A stretch of 64,000 nucleotides of DNA from Pseudomonas sihuiensis (GTDB lineage: Bacteria; Pseudomonadota; Gammaproteobacteria; Pseudomonadales; Pseudomonadaceae), in contig NZ_LT629797.1 in NCBI RefSeq assembly GCF_900106015.1, forward strand, positions 1-64,000, read 5' to 3'. Made by a program: the position numbers and the translations under genes. Of this stretch, positions 41,229 through 51,002 are shown piece after piece. The notes beneath the pieces were generated by a model. The model was given only the letters and a program-made list of their open reading frames with translations. It did no database searches and was not told the origin of the DNA. Within the stretch, counting starts at the first letter, position 1. Every line of letters begins with the position of its first letter.

Positions 41229-42578
41229 ATGACTTCACAGATTCCTGCCGCTGTCGGCACTCCGCTGATCACCGAGCTGCAAGTCGTACCGGTCGCCGGT
41301 CAAGACAGCATGCTGCTCAACCTGAGCGGAGCCCACGGCCCGTATTTCACCCGCAACATCCTCATTCTCAAGGACAGCGCCGGCCATGTCGGTGTCGGCG
41401 AAGTCCCCGGCGGCGAGGGCATTCGCAAGACCCTCGAAGACGCTCGCTCGATCCTTGTCGGCCAGCCGGTCGGCAACTACAACGCATTGCTCAATCAGGT
41501 ACGCCACGCTTTCGCTGATCGCGATTCCGGCGGTCGCGGCCTGCAGACCTTCGACCTGCGTATCACCATCCATGCCGTCACCGCGTTGGAGTCGGCGTTG
41601 CTCGACCTGCTCGGCCAGCACCTCGGTGTGCCGGTGGCTGCACTGCTTGGCGAAGGCCAGCAGCGCGATGCGGTGGAAATGCTCGGTTATCTGTTCTTCG
41701 TCGGTGACAAGGACAAGACCGATCTCGGCTACCGCGATGAGCGCGATGCCGATGACACCTGGGAGCGTGTGCGCAACCAGACTGCGCTGACTCCGGAAAC
41801 CATCGTCCGCCAGGCCGAGGCCGCGCATGCGCGCTACGGCTTCAATGACTTCAAGCTCAAGGGCGGTGTGCTGCATGGCGAGGCCGAAGTCGAGGCGATT
41901 CGTGCCCTGGCCGCGCGCTTCCCGAACGCGCGTGTGACGCTCGACCCCAATGGCGGCTGGTCACTGGATCAGGCCATCGCCTTGTGCCGCGACCTGCATG
42001 GCGTGCTGGCCTATGCCGAAGACCCCTGCGGCGCCGAGAACGGCTACTCCGGTCGTGAAGTGATGGCCGAGTTCCGCCGTGCCACCGGTCTGCCCACCGC
42101 GACCAACATGATCGCGACCGACTGGCGGCAGATGGGCCACACCATTTCCCTGCAATCGGTGGATATCCCGCTGGCCGACCCGCACTTCTGGACCATGGCC
42201 GGTTCCGTGCGCGTGGCGCAGATGTGCAACGACTGGGGCCTGACCTGGGGCTCGCATTCGAACAACCACTTCGACATCTCCCTGGCCATGTTCACCCACG
42301 TCGCCGCGGCGGCACCGGGGCGCGTGACCGCCATCGATACCCACTGGATCTGGCAGGACGGCCAGTACCTGACGCGTAACCCGTTGCGCATCGAAGGTGG
42401 TCTGGTGCAGGTGCCGAAAACGCCGGGCCTCGGCGTCGAGTTGGATTGGGATGCGCTGGCCAAGGCGCACGAGCTGTACCAGGCCAAGGGCCTGGGCGCG
42501 CGCGACGACGCGGTGGCCATGCAGTACCTGATTCCGGGCTGGACCTTCAATAACAAGAAGCCCTGCCTGGTGCGTTGA
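41229..42578 (+). CDS. gudD: D-glucarate dehydratase
   Basis: 449 residues from the ATG at 41229. Enolase superfamily with a canonical [11 protein letters not shown] loop, [31 protein letters not shown] and AIDTHW. Length equals the E. coli enzyme (446). It turns glucarate (and idarate) into 5-keto-4-deoxyglucarate, the substrate of KdgD. A weak ribosome-binding site (CAGGG) precedes it. Confidence 0.94.
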   Translation: MTSQIPAAVGTPLITELQVVPVAGQDSMLLNLSGAHGPYFTRNILILKDSAGHVGVGEVPGGEGIRKTLEDARSILVGQPVGNYNALLNQVRHAFADRDSGGRGLQTFDLRITIHAVTALESALLDLLGQHLGVPVAALLGEGQQRDAVEMLGYLFFVGDKDKTDLGYRDERDADDTWERVRNQTALTPETIVRQAEAAHARYGFNDFKLKGGVLHGEAEVEAIRALAARFPNARVTLDPNGGWSLDQAIALCRDLHGVLAYAEDPCGAENGYSGREVMAEFRRATGLPTATNMIATDWRQMGHTISLQSVDIPLADPHFWTMAGSVRVAQMCNDWGLTWGSHSNNHFDISLAMFTHVAAAAPGRVTAIDTHWIWQDGQYLTRNPLRIEGGLVQVPKTPGLGVELDWDALAKAHELYQAKGLGARDDAVAMQYLIPGWTFNNKKPCLVR

Positions 42579-42614
42579 GCCTGGCCTGACGCCGTTCCGT
42601 GATCTTGCGGTCCC

Positions 42615-42670
42615 GTAGGGTGGGCTTTAGCCCACCTTGACTACAACCGGTGGGCTGAAGCCCACCCTAC
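42615..42670. repeat. REP-type inverted repeat
   Basis: GTAGGGTGGGCTTTAGCCCACC and its near-perfect complement, separated by a 12-base loop, between gudD and the transporter. A common intergenic palindrome type in Pseudomonas; each arm is itself self-complementary. Confidence 0.85.
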
Positions 42671-42728
42671 GGGGTGTTCGCCGCGGCCTACGGGCTCAGC
42701 CTTTCCTTCTGTCTCACGAGCCTTGCCG

Positions 42729-44054
42729 ATGCCAGATGCCAAACCGGGTCGTGTGCGCTACAGCATTCTGCTGATGCTGTTTCTGGTCACCACCATCACC
42801 TTCGCTGATCGCTCCAGCCTCTCCGTCGCCGGTTCGGCGATGCAGGCCGGTCTGGGCATCGACGCGGTGACGCTCGGCTACATCTTCTCTGCATTCGGCT
42901 GGGCCTACGTGATCGGGCAGATTCCCGGTGGCTGGCTGTTCGATCGCTTCGGCACCAAGCCGGTGTACACCCTGGCGCTGTTCGTCTGGTCGGCGCTGAC
43001 CCTGCTGCAGGGCTTCGTCGGCTGGCTGCCGACCACCTGGGCGGTGACCTCGATGTTCCTGCTGCGGCTGCTGGTGGGTTTTGCCAGTGCACCGTGTTTT
43101 CCCGGCAACGCGCGGATCATCGCTTCCTGGTTTCCCACTGCCGAGCGCGCTACTGCCACGGCCATTTCCAGTTCGGCGCAGTATGCCGCCACCGCGCTGT
43201 TCGCTCCGCTGATGGGCTGGGTGGTGCAGGCGATGGGTTGGCAAGCGGTGTTCGTCGTGCTTGGTTGCCTGGGTCTGGCGCTGTCGTTTGTGTGGCTCAA
43301 ACAGCTGCACGGCCCGCGTCAGCACCCGCGTATCGAAGCAGCCGAGCTGGCACACCTGGAGCGAGGCGGGGCGCTGATCGATCTGGAAGGGCAGCGTGGC
43401 GGTAGTGGCGGCTCGCAGTGGCGCTATCTGGGTTTATTGCTGCGCCCGCGCACGATGATTGGCATCTACCTTGGCCAGTATTGCAACAACGCCATTACCT
43501 ACTTCTTTCTCACCTGGTTTCCCGTGTACTTGGTGCAGGCGCGTGGCATGAGCATCCTTGGCGCCGGTTTCGCAGCGGCGCTGCCGGCTATCAGCGGTTG
43601 CGTCGGTGGTGTGCTCGGCGGGCTGCTGTCCGACGGCATGGTGCGCCGCGGCCACTCTCTGACCCTGGCGCGCAAGCTGCCGATGGTGCTCGGTCTGTTG
43701 CTGTCGAGCGCCGTGGTGCTGTGCATCTATGTCGAGAGCGACACGGCCGTGGTGGCGCTGATGGCCCTGGCCTTCTTCGGCAAGGGCCTCGGCTCGCTGG
43801 GCTGGACGCTGGTGGCCGACACCTCGCCACGGCAGATCCTTGGCTTGTCCGGCGGGCTGTTCAACACCTTCGGCAACCTGGCAGCGATCACCACGCCAAT
43901 CGTCATTGGCTACCTGGTCAGTCATACCGGTTCTTTCGATGGGGCATTGGTCTATGTCGGCCTCAATGCCCTGCTGGCGGTCGTCAGCTTCGGCCTGATC
44001 GTCGGCCAAATTCACAGGGTCGAGCTGGACGCCACGTCTGGCTCGACATCCTGA
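42729..44054 (+). CDS. gudP: MFS glucarate/galactarate transporter (ACS family)
   Basis: 441 residues with 12 membrane helices. Anion:cation symporter family signs include [34 protein letters not shown] and [12 protein letters not shown]. It would import glucarate and galactarate with protons. It is in one operon with gudD and garD. The start could also be 2 codons earlier at a TTG. Two different uptake systems (this and TctCBA) flank the region. Confidence 0.9.
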   Translation: MPDAKPGRVRYSILLMLFLVTTITFADRSSLSVAGSAMQAGLGIDAVTLGYIFSAFGWAYVIGQIPGGWLFDRFGTKPVYTLALFVWSALTLLQGFVGWLPTTWAVTSMFLLRLLVGFASAPCFPGNARIIASWFPTAERATATAISSSAQYAATALFAPLMGWVVQAMGWQAVFVVLGCLGLALSFVWLKQLHGPRQHPRIEAAELAHLERGGALIDLEGQRGGSGGSQWRYLGLLLRPRTMIGIYLGQYCNNAITYFFLTWFPVYLVQARGMSILGAGFAAALPAISGCVGGVLGGLLSDGMVRRGHSLTLARKLPMVLGLLLSSAVVLCIYVESDTAVVALMALAFFGKGLGSLGWTLVADTSPRQILGLSGGLFNTFGNLAAITTPIVIGYLVSHTGSFDGALVYVGLNALLAVVSFGLIVGQIHRVELDATSGSTS

Positions 44055-44076
44055 ACGCACAACAGGAGCACGTGTC

Positions 44077-45633
44077 ATGCAGTTGATTCCCCATCAGGAT
44101 TCGCCTCGTTACATCCGCCTGCACCCGACCGACAACGTCGGCGTGGTGGTCAATGACCAGGGTGTCGCCGCTGGCGGCCAGTTCGATGATGGCCTGACGG
44201 CTATCGAAGGCATCCCGCAGAGCCACAAGGTGGCGCTGGTGGATATCGCCGAGGGCGGCGAGGTGGTGCGTTATGGCGAAGTGATCGGCTATGCGCTCAA
44301 ATCCATCGCCGCCGGCAGCTGGGTCACCGAGCAGGTGCTGCGCATGCCTGAGCCGCCGGTTCTGGACAACCTACCCAAGGCGACCATCAAGACCGCACCC
44401 GGCGAGCCGCTGGAAGGCTATAGCTTCGAAGGCTTCCGCAACCCGGACGGCAGCGTCGGTACCCGTAACATCCTCGGCGTGACCACCACGGTGCAGTGCG
44501 TGGTCGGCGTGCTCGATCATGTGGTCGAGCGCGTGCGCAAGGAAATCCTGCCCAAATACCCCAATGTCGACGACGTGGTGGCGCTGTCGCACAGCTACGG
44601 CTGCGGCGTAGCGATCAACGCGCCGGACGCGGTGGTGCCGATCCGTACCCTGTACAACATCAGTCGCAACCCCAACCTGGGCGGCCAGGCGCTGGTGATC
44701 AGTCTCGGCTGCGAGAAGCTGCAGGCCAACCAGTTGATGGATGGCGACCAGCTCACCAACGGCATGGACGAGGAAGACTGGCTGTTCCGCCTGCAGGATT
44801 CCGGCACCGGGTTCACCGGCATGGTCGAGCAGATCATGGGCATGATCGAGGATCGCCTGAAGGTGCTCGACCAGCGTCGCCGTGAGCGTGTACCGGCCTC
44901 CGAGCTGGTGGTCGGCATGCAGTGCGGTGGCAGCGACGCCTTCTCCGGCATCACCGCCAACCCGGCCCTGGGCGTGGCCGCCGACCTGCTGGTGCGCGCC
45001 GGCGCCACGGTGATGTTCTCCGAGAATACCGAGGTGCGTGACGGCATCCATCTGCTCACGCCGCGCGCCGCCAGCGTCGAGGTGGCCGATGCGCTGATCC
45101 GCGAGATGGACTGGTACGACCGCTACCTGCAGCGTGGCATGGCCGACCGTAGCGCCAACACCACGCCGGGCAACAAGAAGGGCGGGCTGAACAACATCGT
45201 CGAGAAGGCGATGGGTTCCATCGCCAAGTCCGGCAACAGCCCGATTGCTGGCGTCGCCTCCCCGGGCGAGCGCATTCGTGGCAAGGGCCTGTGGTTCTGC
45301 GCCACCCCGGCCAGCGACTTCATCTGCGGCACCCTGCAACTGGCTGCCGGGATGAACCTGCACATCTTCACCACCGGTCGCGGCACGCCCTATGGCCTGT
45401 CCATGGTGCCGGTGATCAAGGTGGCCACACGCACCCAACTGGCCGAGCGCTGGCCGGACCTGATCGACGTCGACGCCGGGCAGATCGTCTCCGGGCGCAT
45501 GACGCTGGAGGAAATGGGCTGGCATATCTTCCAGCTCTATCTGGACGTGGCCAGCGGTCGCAAGCAGACCTGCGCCGAGCACCTGCGCCTGCACAACGAT
45601 CTGGTGCTGTTCAACCCGGCGCCGGTGACCTGA
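44077..45633 (+). CDS. garD: Galactarate dehydratase
   Basis: 518 residues of the UxaA/GarD family. N-terminal SAF-like domain (residues 1-90) and C-terminal catalytic part with [27 protein letters not shown] and [12 protein letters not shown]. Its iron-type dehydration turns galactarate into 5-keto-4-deoxyglucarate, so both aldarates meet at KdgD. Length matches E. coli GarD (523). Confidence 0.94.
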   Translation: MQLIPHQDSPRYIRLHPTDNVGVVVNDQGVAAGGQFDDGLTAIEGIPQSHKVALVDIAEGGEVVRYGEVIGYALKSIAAGSWVTEQVLRMPEPPVLDNLPKATIKTAPGEPLEGYSFEGFRNPDGSVGTRNILGVTTTVQCVVGVLDHVVERVRKEILPKYPNVDDVVALSHSYGCGVAINAPDAVVPIRTLYNISRNPNLGGQALVISLGCEKLQANQLMDGDQLTNGMDEEDWLFRLQDSGTGFTGMVEQIMGMIEDRLKVLDQRRRERVPASELVVGMQCGGSDAFSGITANPALGVAADLLVRAGATVMFSENTEVRDGIHLLTPRAASVEVADALIREMDWYDRYLQRGMADRSANTTPGNKKGGLNNIVEKAMGSIAKSGNSPIAGVASPGERIRGKGLWFCATPASDFICGTLQLAAGMNLHIFTTGRGTPYGLSMVPVIKVATRTQLAERWPDLIDVDAGQIVSGRMTLEEMGWHIFQLYLDVASGRKQTCAEHLRLHNDLVLFNPAPVT

Positions 45634-45634
45634 G

Positions 45635-47053
45635 ATGAGTGGCCTGTCCGATGATCTGCTCCAGGCGCTGCGCGAGGTGGTCGGCGAGGCTGGCCTGATC
45701 ACTGACGCCGAGCGCATGCAGAGCTATCTGAGCGACTGGCGCGGCGCCTATCGCGGCCAGGCGGCTGCAGTGCTGCGGCCTGCCTCGACCGAGGAGGTTG
45801 CTGCGGTGGTGCGTCTGTGCGCGCAGGCCGGCGTCGCCCTGGTGCCGCAGGGTGGCAATACCGGCCTGTGCGGTGGCTCTATTCCGGACGACTCCGGGGC
45901 GCAGATCGTGCTGTCGCTGACGCGCATGAAGCGTATCCGCGCAGTGGACGTGGGCAATGAAACCATCACCGTCGAAGCGGGGGTGATCCTGCAGCAGTTG
46001 CAGGAGACCGCCGCCGAGGTCGGCAGGCTGTTCCCGCTGTCGCTGGGCGCCGAGGGTAGCTGCACGGTCGGCGGCAACCTGGCGACCAATGCCGGCGGCA
46101 CCGCGGTACTGCGCTACGGCAATATGCGCGACCTGGCCCTGGGCCTGGAAGTGGTGATGCCCGATGGGCGCATCTGGGATGGCCTGCGCGGGCTGCGCAA
46201 GGACAATACCGGCTACGATCTGAAGCACCTGTTCATCGGCAGTGAGGGTACGCTGGGCATCATCACCGCCGCCGTGCTCAAGTTGTTTCCCGCCGTGCGC
46301 AGCCTGACCACCGCCTGGGTGGCTCTGCCCAGCCCGCAGGCAGCCGTCGAGTTGATCGGGCAGATGCGCAGCCTGTGCGGCGACCGCCTGACCGGCTTCG
46401 AGCTGATGTCGCGACAGAGCGTCGAGTTCGTCCTGCGCCATGTCACCGGCGTCAGCGATCCCTTCGCCGAAGCGCATCCCTGGTACGTACTGATCGAACT
46501 GAGCGATACCCAGCCCAATGCGCCGTTGAACGAGATGCTCGAGCAGGGCCTCGGCACCGCCTTCGAGCAGGGCGTGGCGCTGGATGCCGTGGTCGCCGCC
46601 AGCGACGCCCAGGTGCGCGCCTTGTGGGCACTGCGCGAGGGCATCTCGGAGGCGCAGAACCACGAGGGGCCGAGCCTCAAGCACGACATCAGTGTGCCGG
46701 TCAGCTGTATTCCCGACTTCATTGCGCGTACCGACCAGGCGCTGCAACTGGCTTTTCCTGGCGTCCGTATCGTGGCCTACGGGCACGTCGGCGACGGCAA
46801 CCTGCATTACAACATCAGCAAGCCAGTCGGCGCCGAGGATGGCCCGTTCAAGGCGCAGGCTGAGGCGATCATGCGGGTGATCTACGATCAGGTCCTGGAA
46901 GATGCCGGTAGCATCAGCGCCGAACATGGCCTGGGCCAGTCCAAGCGTTTGGCCGCGCAGCACTACAAGGCGCCGTTGGAACTGGAGTTGATGGCCCGCG
47001 TCAAGCAGGTGCTGGATCCGGCCGGGCTGATGAATCCGGGCAAATTGCTGTAA
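45635..47053 (+). CDS. FAD-linked D-2-hydroxyacid dehydrogenase (GlcD/D2HGDH type)
   Basis: 472 residues. The FAD_binding_4 domain contains PQGGNTGLCGGSIPD and GAEGSCTVGGNLATNAGGT. The C-terminal FAD-oxidase part has YGHVGDGNLHYNIS (metal-binding His) and SAEHGLGQSKR. It probably oxidises a D-2-hydroxyacid such as D-2-hydroxyglutarate or a product of aldarate breakdown. The gene starts 1 base after the garD stop. Its stop (TAA) is part of the target site of the MITE that follows. Confidence 0.88.
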   Translation: MSGLSDDLLQALREVVGEAGLITDAERMQSYLSDWRGAYRGQAAAVLRPASTEEVAAVVRLCAQAGVALVPQGGNTGLCGGSIPDDSGAQIVLSLTRMKRIRAVDVGNETITVEAGVILQQLQETAAEVGRLFPLSLGAEGSCTVGGNLATNAGGTAVLRYGNMRDLALGLEVVMPDGRIWDGLRGLRKDNTGYDLKHLFIGSEGTLGIITAAVLKLFPAVRSLTTAWVALPSPQAAVELIGQMRSLCGDRLTGFELMSRQSVEFVLRHVTGVSDPFAEAHPWYVLIELSDTQPNAPLNEMLEQGLGTAFEQGVALDAVVAASDAQVRALWALREGISEAQNHEGPSLKHDISVPVSCIPDFIARTDQALQLAFPGVRIVAYGHVGDGNLHYNISKPVGAEDGPFKAQAEAIMRVIYDQVLEDAGSISAEHGLGQSKRLAAQHYKAPLELELMARVKQVLDPAGLMNPGKLL

Positions 47054-47224
47054 CAGGCCGTTGATAAACGTAGGCGAGGCAGCCAGTGCAATACCGATGG
47101 CGGCCCCGCAAATACAGGCGAAAAAGCGGAGTTTACGAGCTGTAAATGAGCATTTTGATCGGACTCGCGCACGAGCCTGTATTTAACGCAGCAATGGCAA
47201 CGCAGGTAGTTTTTCAACAGCCTG
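47054..47224. mobile_element. MITE-like inverted-repeat element, copy 2
   Basis: 171 bases, same orientation as copy 1. Ends CAGGCCGTTGATAAACGTA and GTAGTTTTTCAACAGCCTG, flanked by GTAA at 47050-47053 and 47225-47228. The inner arms are AAATACAGGC (47110-47119) and GCCTGTATTT (47175-47184), a compensated change relative to copy 1. A 14-base segment present in copy 1 is missing. Confidence 0.85.
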
Positions 47225-47254
47225 GTAAGTCGTACAGTCGAGACAGGAGGAACA

Positions 47255-48196
47255 ATGAGCAAACCCAAGGTGCTGCAGATCGGCCCGCTGAGCGAGCGTT
47301 TCAACCGCGAGCTGGCTGAGCAATACGAGGTCAGTGCGCTGTGGCAACAGGCCGAGCCGCTGACGTTCCTGCGGGAACAGGGCGAGCAGTTCATCTACAT
47401 GGTGTCCTCGGCACGCTTCGGCTGCACGGCTGAGCAGTTGGCGCTGCTGCCGAATCTGCGCGCCATCTGCAGTTTCGGTGTCGGCTACGATCCCTATCCG
47501 CTGGAGCTGCTGCGGGATCGCGGCATCGTGCTCAGCACCACGCCGGACGTGCTCAACGACTGCGTGGCCGACCTGGCAATGGGCCTGATGATCGACAGCG
47601 CTCGGCGCCTGTCCGAGGCGGATCGCTTCGTGCGCAGCGGCGCCTGGAACAGCACCACGGGTTTCCCGCTGGCGCGACGGGTCAGCGGCAAGCGCCTGGG
47701 TATCGTCGGTCTCGGCCGCATCGGCGAGGCGGTGGCACTGCGTGCCTCGGGTTTCTCCATGCCGGTGCGTTACCACAATCGCCGTGCGGTCGAGGGCAGT
47801 CCTTACCAGCACGAGCCGGATCTGCTGGCGTTGGCGCGCTGGGCGGATTTCCTGGTGCTGACCTGCCCGGGCGGCAAGGCCACCCATCATCTGATCAACG
47901 CCGAGGTGCTCGAAGCACTTGGTCCGGATGGTTTTCTGATCAATGTGGCGCGCGGTTCGGTGGTCGATGAAGCGGCGCTGATCGCTGCACTGCAGCAGAA
48001 GGTAATCGGTGGTGCTGGGCTGGATGTTTTCGAGCGCGAACCCCAGGTACCGGCAGCGTTGCGTGAACTGGACAACGTGGTGCTGCTGCCGCACGTCGGT
48101 AGCGCCAGTGTCGAGACGCGCCAGCAGATGGCCGATCTGGTGCTGGACAACCTGCGCGCCTTCATCGCCACCGGCAGGTTAGTGACTCCGTTGTAG
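47255..48196 (+). CDS. NAD(P)-dependent D-2-hydroxyacid dehydrogenase
   Basis: 313 residues of the GRHPR/2-hydroxyacid dehydrogenase family. Rossmann motif GLGRIGEAVAL near 151, catalytic Arg in INVARGSVVDEAAL, Glu and His in LLPHVGSAS near 285. It reduces a 2-oxoacid (glyoxylate, hydroxypyruvate or a sugar-derived ketoacid). The MITE separates it from the hexarate operon. Its stop lies inside a REP arm. Confidence 0.9.
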   Translation: MSKPKVLQIGPLSERFNRELAEQYEVSALWQQAEPLTFLREQGEQFIYMVSSARFGCTAEQLALLPNLRAICSFGVGYDPYPLELLRDRGIVLSTTPDVLNDCVADLAMGLMIDSARRLSEADRFVRSGAWNSTTGFPLARRVSGKRLGIVGLGRIGEAVALRASGFSMPVRYHNRRAVEGSPYQHEPDLLALARWADFLVLTCPGGKATHHLINAEVLEALGPDGFLINVARGSVVDEAALIAALQQKVIGGAGLDVFEREPQVPAALRELDNVVLLPHVGSASVETRQQMADLVLDNLRAFIATGRLVTPL

Positions 48197-48243
48197 GGCG
48201 GGTGCAACCCGCCAACCAAGGCGGCGGGTTTCACCCGCCCTAC
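48193..48243. repeat. REP-type inverted repeat
   Basis: GTAGGGCGGGTGCAACCCGC and following C pair with 48223-48243 with one mismatch. The same repeat occurs at 50329-50380. It overlaps the stop codon of the preceding gene. Confidence 0.85.
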
Positions 48244-48360
48244 GGCTTCGTGTGCATTCATGAAAGGCCGCTGAATACGCCGTGCGGCATCTGCAGCCTG
48301 GCCTATCGTCACGACGTCACAAGCGCCGTGATCGCTTCTTACCTCACCTGCAGCATCCCC

Positions 48361-48386
48361 GGCGCACCACAAGTGCGCCGTTTTTT
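48361..48386 (+). terminator. Intrinsic terminator before the ABC transporter
   Basis: GGCGCAC-cacaa-GTGCGCC followed by GTTTTTT. It ends the message from the dehydrogenase side. Confidence 0.88.
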
Positions 48387-48457
48387 CTCCTGTGCGCTGA
48401 TGTCGGTGCCTCATGCCCTGTAAACTGTGATGTTTTCCGCAGGCAAGGACTCTCACC

Positions 48458-49381
<924 letters not shown>

Positions 49382-49410
49382 GACGCTACTGCGCTCGCCC
49401 AGGCTGCGTT

Positions 49411-49469
49411 GAAGTCAGGCTCGGCCTGCTCATGTACAACGCGTACACTCCGCGGCCTCGCCTGACTTC
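49411..49469. repeat. Inverted repeat between ABC genes
   Basis: GAAGTCAGGC (49411-49420) and GCCTGACTTC (49460-49469) around a C/G-rich spacer with a GTAC pair. It looks like an intergenic repeat inserted in the ABC operon (145-base gap). Confidence 0.7.
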
Positions 49470-49526
49470 GCCTTGCCTGACCTTCGCTCGCTACGCCTCT
49501 CAGCGCCCTGAAATGGAGATTTGCGC

Positions 49527-50288
49527 ATGAACCTGTACGCCATCAAGGCCATCTACCTGTTCGAGCTGGCGCGCACCTGGCGCACCCTGCTGCAGAGCAT
49601 CGCCACGCCGGTGATCAGCACCTCGCTGTATTTCGTGGTGTTCGGCTCGGCCATCGGTTCGAGCATGACCCAGGTGCAGGGCGTCAGTTATGGTGCCTTC
49701 ATCATTCCGGGTCTGATCATGCTGGCACTGCTGACCGAGAGCATTTCCAACGCCTCGTTCGGCATCTACATGCCCAAGTACTCGGGGAGCATCTACGAGC
49801 TGCTGTCGGCGCCGGTGTCCTATCTGGAGATTCTGATCGGCTATGTCGGCGCGGCGGCGACCAAGTCGGTGATCCTCGGCCTGATCATCCTGCTCACGGC
49901 GCGGCTGTTCGTCGATTTCGAGATTCAGCACCCCATCTGGATGGCGGCGTTCCTGGTGCTGACGGCGCTGACCTTCAGCCTGTTCGGCTTCATCATCGGC
50001 GTCTGGGCCGATGGCTGGGAGAAGCTGCAGATCGTCCCGGCGCTGATCGTCACGCCGTTGACCTTCCTCGGCGGCGCCTTCTACTCCATCAGCATGCTGC
50101 CGCCGGCCTGGCAGACGGTGACCCTGTTCAACCCGGTGGTGTACCTGATCAGCGCATTCCGCTGGAGCTTCTACGGCGTGTCTGACGTCAATGTCGGCGT
50201 CAGCCTGGCCATGGTGCTGGGCTTCCTGGCGCTGTGCATCCTGCTGGTGGGCTGGATCTTCAAGACCGGTTACCGGCTCAAGAGCTGA
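49527..50288 (+). CDS. ABC-2 type permease (YadH-like)
   Basis: 253 residues from the ATG at 49527 (GGAG 10 bases before). Six membrane helices, with the ABC-2 pattern [20 protein letters not shown], then [15 protein letters not shown] near 190-225. It pairs with the ATPase upstream. Substrate not known. Confidence 0.92.
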   Translation: MNLYAIKAIYLFELARTWRTLLQSIATPVISTSLYFVVFGSAIGSSMTQVQGVSYGAFIIPGLIMLALLTESISNASFGIYMPKYSGSIYELLSAPVSYLEILIGYVGAAATKSVILGLIILLTARLFVDFEIQHPIWMAAFLVLTALTFSLFGFIIGVWADGWEKLQIVPALIVTPLTFLGGAFYSISMLPPAWQTVTLFNPVVYLISAFRWSFYGVSDVNVGVSLAMVLGFLALCILLVGWIFKTGYRLKS

Positions 50289-50328
50289 GCTTGGCATTCG
50301 CGGCTGAAGCCGCTCCTCGTCTAAGCCT

Positions 50329-50380
50329 GTAGGGCGGGTGCAACCCGCCATGAATAGGTGGCGGGTTGCACCCGCCCTAC
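50329..50380. repeat. REP-type inverted repeat
   Basis: Perfect 21-base arms (50329-50349 and 50360-50380) with a 10-base loop. The same family as 48193-48243. Confidence 0.85.
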
Positions 50381-50450
50381 GGGAGGCGCTTCAGCGGCGA
50401 CTGATTTCGAGTCGTCGCGGCTAAAGCCCCTCCCACAGAATCAGCCTTCG

Positions 50451-50843
50451 TCACTTCACCCGCAGTTCGCACTCGAAGGTTTCTGCCGGTGGCACGTTCT
50501 GCTCCCACGGTTGCTGGTAGGTCAGCAGCAGGCGACCTTCGCCTGGCTCGCGCGCGGTGAAGCGCCAGGTGGAAATACCGCCAGCGCCCACCAGTCCGGC
50601 GTCTTCGGGATTGCTGTATACCTCGGGGCCGAGGCTTTGCAGCACGTTCGCCGCGCCATCACGGACTTCCCAGCGAAAGCCGGTGGTGGGGTTGCTGGGC
50701 AGGCTGAGAATCAGTTGCTGGCCCTTGTTCAGCGTCAGCGGGCACTGCCGGTCCTTCTTCAATTCCAGCGTGCCGGATTGATGGGCGCAGGCCGTAAGCA
50801 GGGCCAGGGCGGGCAGGGTGAGCAGGCGCAAGGTGGCATGCAT
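50451..50843 (-). CDS. icp: Chagasin-type cysteine protease inhibitor lipoprotein (I42)
   Basis: 130 residues from the ATG at 50843; the longer frame from 50885 lacks a site. Lipobox LLTAC with Cys19. Inhibitor loop NPTTGFRW at 51-58, a GxGG-like VGAGGISTWRF loop, and an RLLLTYQQPWE strand. It blocks papain-type proteases. The icp-asrA-pruR neighbourhood resembles PA0778-PA0780 as I recall it. Confidence 0.88.
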   Translation of the reverse strand: MHATLRLLTLPALALLTACAHQSGTLELKKDRQCPLTLNKGQQLILSLPSNPTTGFRWEVRDGAANVLQSLGPEVYSNPEDAGLVGAGGISTWRFTAREPGEGRLLLTYQQPWEQNVPPAETFECELRVK

Positions 50844-50923
50844 GACGAACTCCAGTCGACGAAACCTGGCCCAGCATAGCGGCATAGACCTGTCGGTGGC
50901 GACCGTAGAGGTGCGCGGTTTGC

Positions 50924-50993
50924 TGTAGGAGCGAGCTCTGCTCGCGAATGTCGGCGGGCCTGAAAAGCTTCGCCAGCAGAGCTTGCTCCTACA
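50924..50993. repeat. REP-type inverted repeat
   Basis: TGTAGGAGCGAGCTCTGCTC (50924-50943) and TTCGCCAGCAGAGCTTGCTC onward (50969-50993) form a long imperfect palindrome between icp and asrA. A typical Pseudomonas intergenic type. Confidence 0.8.
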
Positions 50994-51002
50994 TACGCCT
51001 CT

